This document shows, piece by piece, positions 12,901 to 23,988 of a stretch of DNA of 64,000 bases. A program made the position numbers and the translations under genes. The stretch's first letter is position 1, and each line of letters opens with the position of its first letter. This DNA comes from Smittia aterrima (Eukaryota > Arthropoda > Insecta > Diptera > Chironomidae): positions 18,600,854 through 18,664,853 of the forward strand of contig CP093830.1 of the NCBI GenBank assembly GCA_033063855.1, given 5' to 3'. The notes beneath the pieces were generated by a model. That model saw only the letters and a program-made list of their open reading frames with translations, made no database searches and was not told the origin of the DNA.

Positions 12901-14361
12901 CAAATCTTCTTCTTCTTCGTCCAAATACTTTTCAGCATCGTTTTTGTTTCAAACATTTTTTGGGTTAAATTTGTCACTCTTTGCTGCTTAAAGACTCGTA
13001 ATGATGTCGAATGAGTGCAATGTCAACAATGACAAGTGTTTGCTTCTTCTTGTGGGCTGAAGTTTTGAATGCAAATGAGGATTTTGAAAAAGACATTTTT
13101 GTCGAAAGATATTTTCAAGTTGATTGTCTCACCGTTGAGAGGAGCAACAAGCGATTAACTTCCTCATGCAATTCTACACGCGATTGAAATATTTAAAGAC
13201 AGGAAAGCTCCATCAAGTCAAATTTTGGTGAAGCCTTTAACACCTTACAGAAATAACTTTATCAATAACTTTATCAATAAATAATTTAAGCAGTTTAATT
13301 TAACTTCAATTAAAGTTCATTGTCCATCGCGTCTAAAATCGCATGAGGAAGTTAATCGCTTGTTGCTCCTCACGACGGTGATTCAGACTGCAATTGTTCA
13401 ATAACTCGCTGCTCAAGTGCATGGAAAATCGACATTCAACTTGAAAATTCAAGCTCGCGTTGTTTAACTTGATCGATTTTCTTGCTTTACAATGTTTAGG
13501 TTTCAATCAGGTTCGGAAGTTGTATGCGCTTTTTGTGCTTCCAGGAAGTTTAAAAGCTTTGAAACGAAACGAAGCGAAAGAAATTTTAAAATTGAAATTG
13601 ATGAGGCAATTACCGCTTTGGCTTTCAAATGAGTGTGTGGGGCTTTCAGTTTTCCCAACTACGACGCCTTGAAATATGTTTTCTTTCCGTCAATGCCACT
13701 CGTCAGGTTATTGCTTGCATTTGCGATGCGTGCTTAGCTTCACATCATAGATAAACGCACCTTCGTACAAATATTGTTAGTCAATGAACAAATGAGCGCA
13801 AATAAACATTTCGAGATGGTGAGCTATGGAGTCGAAGTCCAATAACGCTAAGGTCGTGGTAAACATAAAATTGTTCATGCAATTGAGGAAGTTAAAATGA
13901 AAAACAAGTTCAGCTCGAAACCAGTTCGACAAACTTTTCCTTAGAAGAGACAGCATTTCTCTTCTATTTGATAATATGCACAACCAGTCATTTCTCGACT
14001 TTTCTCCGGCTTCATTTTCCTTCAGAGTTTTCAGTTTCATTACATCAACCGACCGTGACTAAAGCAATTTCAGTTAGTGCAGTTTGAAAGAAGAAATAAA
14101 GAAAAGTATGAAAGCTTTGACTTGACCTTAAAGTTACTCGCAAGTTATTCAATAGCTTAAAGATTAATCTCGTTGAGATCTTTCTCTTCGCTCGTCTGAT
14201 GACTTTCCATTCCGAGATTCTCTCGTTCGACTTACAATTGAGGGCTTTAGTTATTTAGACCTCCGCATCGAAGATTATATTCTTAATTTATTCGTTTCTT
14301 TCTCAACAGACTAGCTAATTTACGAAAAATATTTTCTCGCTTACTCATAGGATATCAAAAC
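9935..14361. other. long non-coding interval upstream of the GMC gene at 14745
   Basis: About 4.4 kb with only short ORFs lacking family resemblance. It contains the 3' UTR of the preceding gene (AATAAA at 10070-10075) and the long inverted repeat at 13111-13448. I saw no tRNA, rRNA or flotillin-2 exon on either strand. It is probably regulatory DNA plus a 5' leader of the next gene. Confidence 0.5.
13111..13448. repeat. long imperfect inverted repeat (fold-back)
   Basis: The arms 13139-13169 and 13341-13371 are perfect reverse complements over 31 bases. The pairing continues imperfectly to about 13129-13187 against 13324-13381. An outer pair, 13111-13128 with 13431-13448, matches 17 of 18 bases, with about 50 unpaired bases on the right side only. 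The loop is about 140 to 170 bases and contains a tandem ATAACTTTATCA repeat near 13254-13280. No obvious target-site duplication was seen at the outer ends. It could be a fold-back element or a source of hairpin RNA. Confidence 0.85.
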
Positions 14362-14697
14362 ATGGGCCAAGAGAAGTCATTGCCCGCTCGATGTAATTCC
14401 GTAATTGTTTCTCATCACTCTTCAGCTGCCTCTTCCACGTCTTTAAATTCTACGAAATCTTTGACACCGTCGCGATCTCCCTCGAACGCATCGTCTTCTG
14501 CTTCGTACAAAAGCATTGAGCAACAAAGAAAATATTTGAACGAACATTTATACATCAAATCTTATCTCGAGATTGATAAAGAGGAGCACCTCGCGAAAGC
14601 TCAACTGTTCCAGCAAATAAGACCAGGAATCAGAAACTATCAGCCCAAGATATTGAAGGACAAGTCGAATCAAGAAGAACTCGATATTTGGGTTTGA
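14362..14697 (+). CDS. hypothetical Ser-rich ORF upstream of a GMC gene
   Basis: A 111-codon frame I do not recognise. The start has a good context (AAAACATGG). The N-terminus MGQEKS fits the N-myristoylation pattern (Gly2, Ser6). Residues about 15-55 are very rich in Ser with Thr and Pro, and the rest is a mixed, charged, probably helical region ending in ELDIWV. The stop lies only 47 bases before the ATG of the GMC gene at 14745, on the same strand and with no splice site needed between them. It may be the first cistron of a dicistronic transcript, a long upstream ORF, or chance. The length, clean start and protein-like composition make chance less likely, but this is inference. Confidence 0.4.
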   Translation: MGQEKSLPARCNSVIVSHHSSAASSTSLNSTKSLTPSRSPSNASSSASYKSIEQQRKYLNEHLYIKSYLEIDKEEHLAKAQLFQQIRPGIRNYQPKILKDKSNQEELDIWV

Positions 14698-14744
14698 TTT
14701 ATTATTTACATTTACAATCTGATTAGTTTTAAAACAAAGCAAAA

Positions 14745-16790
14745 ATGTCGGCGGCACTTGGACTCGTGTCAACTCTTGGCACAATCGCTTCATCACCAAT
14801 GACTCTACTTGGCATATTTCCGCTTCTCGCGGTTGGCCTTAACTATTATCGCTATACAGACGTCGATCCCGAATCGGCACCAATCGATGCTCCTGTTGTA
14901 AGTCTCATTGTTATCGCGAAACAAATCAACTTTCTAAATTAAAATTTCTCTTTACAGTTAAGGAGACATTATGATTTCATCGTTGTTGGAGCAGGTTCGA
15001 TGATTAATTATTATTGTTTAGATCAGAATGGTTGCAATTTAATTTTCTTTTAGGCTCGGCAGGAGCTGTGGTTGCTGCTCGTTTGTCTGAGGTCTCAAAT
15101 TGGACGGTTCTACTTCTCGAAGCTGGAGGTGACGAGACGGAAGTTTCGGATGTACCAGCCCTTGCTGGTTTCCTTCAACTCACTGAACTTGATTGGAAAT
15201 ATAAAACAAAACGGCGGACGGATAAAGCATATTGCAATGCAATGAAAGATGAAGTGTGTAACTGGCCTAGAGGCAAGGTTTTAGGAGGCTCGAGCGTTTT
15301 GAATGCCATGGTTTATGTGAGAGGAAACAAAAGAGATTACGATGCGTGGGAGCAACTTGGAAATATCGGTTGGGGATATAAAGACGTTCTTCACTATTTC
15401 ATGAAGTCCGAGGACAATCGAAATCCATATTTAGCTGCAACGCCTTATCATGGCCACGGGGGACTCTTGACAGTTCAGGAAGCTCCTTGGCGAACTCCAT
15501 TGTCATTAACGTTCATCAAAGCCGGTCAAGAGATGGGATACAAGTTCCGTGATATTAATGGAGAAGAACAAACCGGATTCATGCTGACGCAATCAACGAT
15601 GAGACGAGGAGCACGTTGCAGTACTTCAAAAGCCTTTTTACGGCCAATTCGCTTAAGGAAAAATCTTCATGTCGCAAAGTTTGCTCATGCAACAAAAATA
15701 TTGATTGACCCAGCTTCGAAAAGAGCTTTTGGTGTTGAGTTCGTTAAAGACAACAAACGTCAAATGGTCTTCGCGAGAAAGGAAGTTGTTCTCTCAGCTG
15801 GAGCACTCAATACTCCTCAACTTCTGATGCTCTCCGGCGTTGGCCCAGCCAATCACTTAAGTCAATTCAATATTCCAGTTCTATCAGATCTTCCAGTTGG
15901 CGACAACTTACAAGATCACGTCGGACTAGGAGGAATGACTTGGATAATCAATGAGCCAGTAACAGTTACAACGACTAGATTCGTTAATGTTCCAACATTC
16001 GTTGATTACATTTTGAACGAACGGTGAGACTAATGATGCGATTAATGAGAGAAACATGCTTTACGAATTTCTTTTTAGTGGTCCAATGACCTTTCCAGGT
16101 ATCGAGGGGCTAGCATTTGTCAACACGAAGTATGCCGATCCTTCAGGTTTATACCCTGACGTTCAATTCCATTTTGGTCCAAGTTCAATTAGCTCCGATG
16201 GAGGAATGCACATTAGAAAGATCTGCAATCTTAAAGACAATGTTTACGATACGGTTTACAAGCCACTTGAGAAATCTGAAACTTGGACGATTCTGCCATT
16301 ACTTTTACGTCCCAAGAGTACCGGTTGGATTCGATTACAAAGCCGCAATCCTTTCCAGCAACCTCAGATTGAGCCTAACTACTTTGCATTTAAAGAAGAC
16401 GTTGCAGTTCTCACCGAAGGCATCAAAATAGCAATGAACATATCAGACACAGCAGCTTTTCAACGATACGGATCGAGACCGCATGTAATTCCCTTCCCAG
16501 AATGTCGTCACTTACTTCTTTTCTCAGATGAATATTGGGAATGCGCGATGCGGTCATTCACTTTTACAATTTACCATCCAACGAGTACGTGCAAAATGGG
16601 ACCGAACTGGGATCCGGGTGCAGTTGTTGACTATCGACTAAGAGTTTATGGAATTTCCGGACTACGTGTAATTGACGCCAGTATCATGCCGAACATCGTA
16701 AGCGGCAATCCAAACGCACCAGTTATTATGATTGGCGAGAAAGGCGCTGACCTTATTAAGGAGGATTGGGGCGCAATAAAGGTTCGCTAA
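14745..16790 (+). CDS. GMC oxidoreductase (five-part: four exons, one of 37 bases)
   Basis: Complete GMC oxidoreductase of 623 residues from exons 14745-14897, 14958-14994, 15054-16023 and 16079-16790 (phases 0, 1, 2). Exon 2 is only 37 bases and ends inside the FAD motif GAGSAG (near residue 63). The N-terminus is hydrophobic (about residues 8-33), followed by YYRYTDVDPESAPID, shared with the gene at 19640. Signature 1 is PRGKVLGGSSVLN and signature 2 SAGALNTPQLLMLSGVG. The likely catalytic His553 is in TIYHPTSTCKMG and Asn599 in SGNPNAPVIM. AATAAA lies at 16932-16937. The hydrophobic start suggests a signal anchor. Substrate unknown. Confidence 0.94.
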
Positions 16791-18136
16791 TGTAAAGAAG
16801 AGAATTCTGAGAAGTGCCTGAGCAACGAACATTTATTATTTACGCAGAAAGTTTTTCATGTGAGGATCGAGAGAAAAATTGTTGAGCTAGTCACTGATAA
16901 TGAAATTAAATCGTTGGCTTAACGATTGATAAATAAATTATGGAAATATCTTCGTAGATCAATTTATATTTTAAACTTAGAAAAATTAGGTTTTTAGATG
17001 AATGATTTCATATTGTAGCATTAGCATTGACAATAAAAAGTGTTTTGCATTGTCTCAACAATAACTCGAAAGTTTATTTCAAACCAATTTCAGCGGCGAC
17101 TTTCTAATTCCTTGATAATATCACGAACTTAATTGAGAATTTCTTAACAGATCAGATGCAATGATTTCCATAAATTAACTCCGAAATATTTTTGATGAGA
17201 CGTTACATCATTTCGCTCATCGTGACGTGAATCTCGTCCGCTCTGACACATTTCCCGCAGTAAAACTTTCTTTATTTCTTGAACTCTCACGTCGGCACAA
17301 AAGTTTGCTGCATATTTTCACTTTTGATCGGTTACCTCAATTCCCACGAATCTTTCTCATTATCGCCCTGAAAGTAGGTGAAGGTTTCATTAAATGGTTT
17401 CACCTCATCACTGCGACAAACATGCTAACCATCTCTTTGTTGTGATAGCTCAGTGAGATGGAGAATGTGAGCAACAAGTGAATAAATACAGAAGAAAGTT
17501 GAATTGAGTTTGCGAAAATCTCTACGCTCAACTCGTTTGTATTCAGCGAGACAGATCAATACTAGAGCAAATCACCGGTGATGCAACGATTAGGAAGGAG
17601 CGAAAGAAAGTAAAGCGAGATGAATATTGTTAATTAAAGCAATTGGATTAAGATGATCAAATGGAAACTCAAAGCTCCGTACAATTCAAACGAACAATTT
17701 CAAAACCAATTAAGCCAAACGTTAATTTATTAGATAAATATTTAAGCTTCACGCACTTCACACGAATTTCATGAATGAACTTGAATTCAAATAGAAAATT
17801 CAGCCTCTCGTAAACTGCATAACAAATTAATCATTTTCAAAAATTTCTAATTTTTCTCTGGTCTACGTGAGAAGTTCCACGGCGATTTCCGCTTATGCTT
17901 CTTATGAATCTATTGATGTTACATAAAATTCCAGCGCAAGTGTGATATTCGTAGCCGAAACGTGGTCAATGAGCATGATTCGGAAAAAATTATTCGACGT
18001 ATTTTATCTCGCTCACTAGGCTTTCGCCCCTACTTCCTTTTTCGACGACGATCGAGTCTGTTTTGAGTTGCCAACTCGTGAGTCTTCATCCCCACGCCGC
18101 GTGGAGGAATCGCAACTTGGAAACACTGATTTCAAA
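16791..18136. other. non-coding interval between GMC genes
   Basis: About 1.3 kb holding the 3' UTR and AATAAA (16932) of the upstream GMC gene. No coding frame or RNA gene is supported. It is AT-rich until about 18,000, where composition becomes more balanced just before a candidate promoter. Confidence 0.45.
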
Positions 18137-18168
18137 TATAGTCGTTCGCTTGTGTTGTTCGCTTCAGT
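18137..18168 (+). promoter_or_regulatory. candidate core promoter of the GMC gene at 19640
   Basis: A TATA-like TATAG at 18137-18141 lies 29 bases before the A of a TCAGT initiator (18164-18168), the arthropod core-promoter spacing. Downstream, a strong donor (AAG then GTAAGT at 18693) and an acceptor ending at 19523 would define a 5' UTR intron of about 830 bases leading to the coding exon. Supported by spacing only. Confidence 0.4.
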
Positions 18169-19639
18169 CGACCAAGTTGAATCTTATGTAATATTCAAAG
18201 CAAACTGCTGTTTGTAGAAAGGGGGATCGCATAAGCCTCGTACATTTATTGTCTTAAGTGTTTCCTCTCTCTCTGAGCCGAAAAACCAAAAATAAGATCG
18301 TTCCGTGCGCGCAGTTTAATTTTATATTTCATTACATGCAGTCAACAGTTGCGAACTCTCGCGATGTTTACACTTTTTTTTTTGCATTGACAGTTGAAGT
18401 TTCGTGTTAAAGGTTCTCGTAATATCTCAATTTTGACTTCAAATAATTATCAAAGGAGAAATCGAAAGTGAAAGACAAGGTCTACCTCGAGAATTAAATG
18501 AGATATGTGCTAACCAGTTAAAGAAATATAGGCCAAGAGAACTTAAAACTTGGTTACTCGTAGCGGAAGTAAAAGAAAGAAAGAAAGACAAAGTTGAATC
18601 AAAAAGTTACGCAACCGTCAACGACCAGAGACGTGAAACTTTCCAGTTTGATCACAAAGTTTTAGGAGAGCAACAAGTTATAAAGTCATAAGGTAAGTTT
18701 GACAATAATTTTAGCATAACTCGCTAGGCGCCCTTGAGATGCACGCCAATTTGCGTTTGTTAAGTGGCATGAACAATCCGTGAAGAAGTAAAGAGAGACA
18801 TAAAAAATTTTAATGACTCACAAGTCTTTGTGTTGTTTAGCTTGATGATCTGCTCAATTCACGAGCGTGTCAATGCTAACTAAACATTGGTATAGAATGT
18901 CACGAAGAGTGTAAAGTTTCGTTATCGCACGATCAATTCATTATATAAGCGAAACAAACCAATCGATTACAGCTCACAGCTAAGTAGACATAATCAAAAC
19001 AGAGAAGCGAGCGATGATTGATTTCATAATAAGCTGAGATATTTATCGATGCTTAGAGATCGCTTAGCCACCTCCGGCTTTATTAGTTTATTAGCTTAAG
19101 AACGGATTACCAATATTAACTTTGTTTCGTTTAATGACGCGCCTTGAGTCACAGACACTTTCTCGATCTCTTCTTTTTTAAACAAAGATGAGTCTTGAAT
19201 GCGCTTCAACTTTGTAATTTAAGTTGTCTTTGCACAGCAGTTGTGGTTAAATTATGCAACATTTCGGAGACTTTTGGACACAACACACTGTAGTGTTCCC
19301 TATACGTTCAGCTTTCATGAAAGTCTCGGGCTTTTCCAAAAAAATAAAAAATAACAGAAGAAAGTTTTGAAAGGTCGTTCGATTGTAAAATTTCATTTCA
19401 ATTTAAACAAATTGTAATTCGGTATGACTCAAAAGCAACATATCAAGAGTAGCCGGTTAATTAAGATGACAACTGATGACATGAAGGAAAAGCCTTGATA
19501 TTTATCCTTTTAATTTATTTTAGATTCACTCGTGACGTAGGAGCACGATCATCAACAGACCTTGAAGAACTAAAATGTGAATACGTCCTCGTAAGCCACG
19601 AGATCGCTTTATTCACGTTTGAGTCATTAAAACTTCATC
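18169..19639 (+). other. probable 5' UTR and its intron
   Basis: Likely non-coding leader of the next GMC gene: exon to 18692, intron 18693-19523 with GTAAGT donor and a pyrimidine-rich TTTTAG acceptor, then 116 bases of leader before the ATG at 19640. Only short frames occur. Confidence 0.35.
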
Positions 19640-21493
19640 ATGGTGGTTCCCGGACTTGGCGCATCGTCGCTCATCGGATCATTGGGAATCCTAAGTCAAG
19701 GTTTTCTACTAATTCCAATGCTTCTTGGAACGATGTCTTATTATCGATATGTAGGAGTTGATCCAGAATCACGTCCAATCGATCAAATGAATCTTCTTCA
19801 CGAATATGACTACATCGTCATTGGCGGAGGATCAGCAGGAGCAGTCGTCGCTAATAGACTAACAGAAAATCCCAAAGTTTCCGTTCTACTTTTAGAAGCC
19901 GGTCCAGATGAAAATGAAGTCACTGACGTTCCATCATTTGCGACTTATTTGCAGCTTAGCTCATTAGATTGGAGCTATAAAACTGAGCCCTCAACTGGAG
20001 CGTGCCAAGGCATGGTCAATAATCGATGCAACTGGCCGAGGGGAAAAGTGCTGGGCGGCTCAAGCGTTTTAAATTATATGGTTTATGTTCGCGGAAACAA
20101 GAACGATTATGAACATTGGGCTGAGCTTGGCAACACTGGCTGGGACTACGAAAGCGTTTTGCCATATTTCAAGAAGTCAGAGGATAATCGAAATCCTTAT
20201 TTAGCTAAGACGCCTTATCATTCAACAAAAGGTTATTTAACAGTTCAAGAATCACCTTGGCATACTCCACTTGCCGCAGCTTTCGTTGAAGCGGGCACAG
20301 AGTTGGGTTACGAGAATCGTGACATCAATGGAGAGAAGCAGACTGGTTACATGATCGCACAAGGAACAATAAGACGAGCAAGTCGATGTTCAACAGCAAA
20401 AGCTTTCTTACGACCTATTCGATTACGACCCAATTTTCATTTAGCACTCAACACGCACGTGACGAAAATTGAAATCGACCCAATCTCAAAGCGCGCATGG
20501 GGTGTTGCGTTCGTTCGTCAAAACCGCAAACAAATTATTAGAGCGAGACGTGAGGTAATTCTGTCTGCCGGCGCAATCAACAGCCCGCAAATATTGATGT
20601 TGTCGGGCGTTGGCCCACGTGAGCACTTGGAGGCCTTTGGAATTCCTGTAATTAAGGATTTGCCAGTTGGCAACAACTTACAGGATCATCTTGGATTCGG
20701 TGGTCTGACGTTCCTCGTCGATAAGCCAGTAGCAATCTTACAAAATCGACTTCCAGCCGCGCAAGCAACAACAGAATATGTTCTTAAAGAGCAAGGACCG
20801 ATGACTGCTCTGGGTGGGCTTGAAGGCATTGCTTTCGTCAACACGCCATATGCAAATCATTCAATCGATTGGCCAGACATTCAATTCCACATGGCGCCGG
20901 CTTCACTCAACTCTGACGCTGGAGCTCAAGTGGTGAAAGTTCTGGGCTTACGAGAAGATCTAGTCAAGGAATTTTATCAGCCGATCTATAATGACTACAC
21001 ATGGACGATTATGCCATTGCTTCTGAGACCTCGTTCTCGCGGTTGGGTTCGACTTCAATCAAAAAATCCTTTCGTAGCTCCAATAATGAATCCAAATTAT
21101 TATGACGATCCTGATGACATAGCTCGGATGGTTGAAGGATCAAAAATTGCATTGAGAACTGCGAATGCTCGAGTCTTTAAACAATTCGGATCGCGATTGT
21201 ATCAACGACCACTTCCAAATTGTAAACATCACAAATTCTTATCTGACGAATATTTGGAGTGCGGCATCCGAACGATATCAATGACGATTTATCATCAATG
21301 CGGAACGTGCAAGATGGGACCTGAACATGATCCAGAAGCTGTGGTTGATCCAAGGTTAAGAGTTTATGGCATTAAATCACTTCGTGTAATCGACGCCAGT
21401 ATAATGCCTCAAATCACGAGCGGAAATACAAATGCGCCTGTCATTATGATTGGCGAGAAAGGCGCAGACTTGATCAAAGAAGATTGGCGCTAG
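19640..21493 (+). CDS. GMC oxidoreductase, intronless coding region
   Basis: Complete GMC oxidoreductase of 617 residues in one exon. The N-terminus is hydrophobic (about residues 5-31) followed by YYRYVGVDPESRPID, nearly the same segment as in the gene at 14745. FAD motif GGGSAG is near residue 63, signature 1 PRGKVLGGSSVLN near 132, signature 2 SAGAINSPQILMLSGVG near 310. The likely catalytic His552 is in TIYHQCGTCKMG and Asn598 in SGNTNAPVIM. Its close relative at 14745 has three coding introns, so introns were lost here. AATAAA is at 21665-21670. All core residues are intact, so it should be an active flavoenzyme, probably membrane-anchored or secreted. Confidence 0.95.
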   Translation: MVVPGLGASSLIGSLGILSQGFLLIPMLLGTMSYYRYVGVDPESRPIDQMNLLHEYDYIVIGGGSAGAVVANRLTENPKVSVLLLEAGPDENEVTDVPSFATYLQLSSLDWSYKTEPSTGACQGMVNNRCNWPRGKVLGGSSVLNYMVYVRGNKNDYEHWAELGNTGWDYESVLPYFKKSEDNRNPYLAKTPYHSTKGYLTVQESPWHTPLAAAFVEAGTELGYENRDINGEKQTGYMIAQGTIRRASRCSTAKAFLRPIRLRPNFHLALNTHVTKIEIDPISKRAWGVAFVRQNRKQIIRARREVILSAGAINSPQILMLSGVGPREHLEAFGIPVIKDLPVGNNLQDHLGFGGLTFLVDKPVAILQNRLPAAQATTEYVLKEQGPMTALGGLEGIAFVNTPYANHSIDWPDIQFHMAPASLNSDAGAQVVKVLGLREDLVKEFYQPIYNDYTWTIMPLLLRPRSRGWVRLQSKNPFVAPIMNPNYYDDPDDIARMVEGSKIALRTANARVFKQFGSRLYQRPLPNCKHHKFLSDEYLECGIRTISMTIYHQCGTCKMGPEHDPEAVVDPRLRVYGIKSLRVIDASIMPQITSGNTNAPVIMIGEKGADLIKEDWR

Positions 21494-22152
21494 TAAATAA
21501 TTTCAAATGATTTAGTTTCTTGAGAATCGTATGAGCGAATATTTATGTGTGTGTGCCATTTTTGCGTGTCGACAGACTTTCACTGATACAGTTTGTTAAC
21601 TCATTTTAAGTGAAACTGCTTAGCCTTAAATATCTCAATGACTTTATCTTTTTCATTAATCGATAATAAAAATGAAATCAAAAATTATGTTTAATAAAAA
21701 TTTGATGACTTAAAAATTAAAAATTCTTGCGAATTGTGGTAAAAACATTGTTAAGGACAACTGTAAGTAATATTTCTCTCCAAGGTAGATCATCGACCAT
21801 TAACCTTCCGATTATACCTTTCATGCGTCAGACACTTATTTATCAATTACATTTGAGAGGAGACAACAATTACATCGGTGGAGTTAATGAATAGTTAGAA
21901 TCGTTTCAAGAATTTAAATTGCAAATTGTAATTCCGAAAAATAATTTACTCGCAGTTGAACTCACGTCGATCTTTATAGGAAATGCTGATGCAGGTAACG
22001 GAAAAGCTGTGATAGTTCATTCCATTTAGGGACTTAATTTATTCCCTTTTTTTCTCCCTCCAATTAAATTCTGAGTCTTTCAGAAATGTTTCATAACATC
22101 ACTTCAGTCTCTTCCGAGATAGCATTGCGTTAAGTTCTCATAGAAGTCTAGG
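21494..22152. other. non-coding interval
   Basis: 660 bases with the polyadenylation signal of the upstream gene (21665) and, presumably, the promoter of the next. No RNA gene or repeat was recognised. Confidence 0.45.
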
Positions 22153-23988
22153 ATGAATTTTGCAATTCTCTTTTCGATTTTACTTTCGTGCGAAACGATT
22201 CAAGTGAAGTGCTTATCGCCGATGCAAATACTTGCAACGATTTGGGAAAGAGAACAGAAACAGTCGAAACAGGAATTTCCAGATCAGCTCAACCTTCGAA
22301 GCGAATATGATTTTATTATCGTCGGTGCAGGATCGGCAGGCTGTGCATTAGCAAATCGACTTTCAGAAAATCCGAAATGGAACGTTCTTCTCATCGAAGC
22401 TGGATACAGTGAACTTTTTCTAATGGACATTCCCATGATTGTGCATTATCTGCAGTTGTACAATGTCAATTGGCATCACAAGACAGCAAGTAGTGACAAA
22501 TATTGCTTAGGAATGAATAACAACCAATGCAATTGGCCGAGAGGAAAAGTTATGGGAGGATCAAGCGTGCTTAACTACATGGTTTACACGAGAGGCAATT
22601 GGAGAGATTACGACAACTGGGCAGCTTTAGGAAACGACGGTTGGGATTATAAGAACGTTTCGCATTATTTCCGAAAACTTGAGAACAACATCGTTCCAAA
22701 CGTGACTCCCAATCATCACGGAAAGGGCGGCCCGCTCACGGTCTCACATGTTAATCATCTCACTTCTGCAGGAAAAGTTTTTGTTAAAGCCGGACTTGAA
22801 AAGGGCTTTCCATACGTCGATTACAATGGACCAAGTCAAATTGGTTTCTCTTATCTACAAGCGACAGTGAAAAATGGATCAAGACAAAGTTCTAACGTCG
22901 CTTATTTATATCCAATATCCAATCGCAAGAATCTTCACGTCAGAAAAGGCAGTATCGTTACAAAGTTGTTAATCGATGAGAATAAAAAGGTTTATGGAGT
23001 GCAATTGTTCACGAACAATCAAAGCATTTCGGTGCGTGCGAAGAAGGAAGTAATTTTATCAGCTGGAGCAATAAACACGCCGCAAATCTTAATGTTGTCA
23101 GGAATCGGACCTTCGAAACATTTACGTCAACTTAACATCAAACCAATTGTGAACTCAGCAGTTGGTTACAATTTAATGGATCACACAGCTCCAGGCGCAC
23201 TTACAATTACAGTTAATTCTACGACATTAAAGTTTAAGGAAATGTTTGGTTTGCCAATCATTGAGCAATATGCGAATAGTTATGACGGTCCGATCTCATC
23301 GCCTGGTGCTGTAGAATCAATCGCATTTATAAATACGGATACTCCCAATGACCCTGATGCTTATCCAGATCTCGAATTTCTTCAAATGGCGGGCACAGTC
23401 TACATCGATCCTCTGTTTAAAGTTATCTTCGGAATACGTGATGATGTTCTCGAAGAAATGTTTGCTGGTCACAATCCAGACGAGAATGCTTTCATGGTCT
23501 TCCCAATGGTACTCAGACCGAAGAGTCGAGGTCGAATAAAATTACAATCAAAGAATCCTTTTGATAAGCCCATCATCAATGCGAATTATTTTAACGATCC
23601 TTACGATATCGACATTTCAATTCGTGGCATCAGACGCTTAATTGATTTAGTCGACACAAAAGCATTTCGAAAGGTGAACGGGAAATTTGTGAAGACGCCG
23701 CTGCGCGGATGCATGAACCACACATTCAACACCGATGACTATTGGGAATGCTACACGAGGCATTTAACGTTTACTATTTATCATCATTGTGGAACCGCCA
23801 AAATGGGTCCGTCTACAGATAAACGCGCAGTCGTCGATCCGACTTTAAAAGTTTATGGTGTCACTGGACTAAGAGTAGCCGATGCAAGTGTCATGCCTGA
23901 AATTATCGCAGGCCATACAAATGCGCCGAGTATTATGATTGGAGAGAAAGCAGCTGACATGATTAAAAGTGAATGGATGCTTAGATGA
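22153..23988 (+). CDS. GMC oxidoreductase, secreted, intronless
   Basis: Complete GMC oxidoreductase of 611 residues in one exon. It starts with a typical cleavable signal peptide (about residues 1-20, ending near VKC), so it probably enters the secretory pathway. FAD motif GAGSAG is near residue 58, signature 1 PRGKVMGGSSVLN, signature 2 SAGAINTPQILMLSGIG. The likely catalytic His544 is in TIYHHCGTAKMG and Asn590 in AGHTNAPSIM. The His in AGHTN instead of Asn links it to the next two genes. AATAAA at 24129-24134. Substrate unknown. Confidence 0.95.
   Translation: MNFAILFSILLSCETIQVKCLSPMQILATIWEREQKQSKQEFPDQLNLRSEYDFIIVGAGSAGCALANRLSENPKWNVLLIEAGYSELFLMDIPMIVHYLQLYNVNWHHKTASSDKYCLGMNNNQCNWPRGKVMGGSSVLNYMVYTRGNWRDYDNWAALGNDGWDYKNVSHYFRKLENNIVPNVTPNHHGKGGPLTVSHVNHLTSAGKVFVKAGLEKGFPYVDYNGPSQIGFSYLQATVKNGSRQSSNVAYLYPISNRKNLHVRKGSIVTKLLIDENKKVYGVQLFTNNQSISVRAKKEVILSAGAINTPQILMLSGIGPSKHLRQLNIKPIVNSAVGYNLMDHTAPGALTITVNSTTLKFKEMFGLPIIEQYANSYDGPISSPGAVESIAFINTDTPNDPDAYPDLEFLQMAGTVYIDPLFKVIFGIRDDVLEEMFAGHNPDENAFMVFPMVLRPKSRGRIKLQSKNPFDKPIINANYFNDPYDIDISIRGIRRLIDLVDTKAFRKVNGKFVKTPLRGCMNHTFNTDDYWECYTRHLTFTIYHHCGTAKMGPSTDKRAVVDPTLKVYGVTGLRVADASVMPEIIAGHTNAPSIMIGEKAADMIKSEWMLR

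Noticed and set aside
9935..14361. Short ORFs at 11429, 12532, 13460 and others as genes
   Set aside because: All are short, lack domain resemblance and overlap equally open frames on the other strand.
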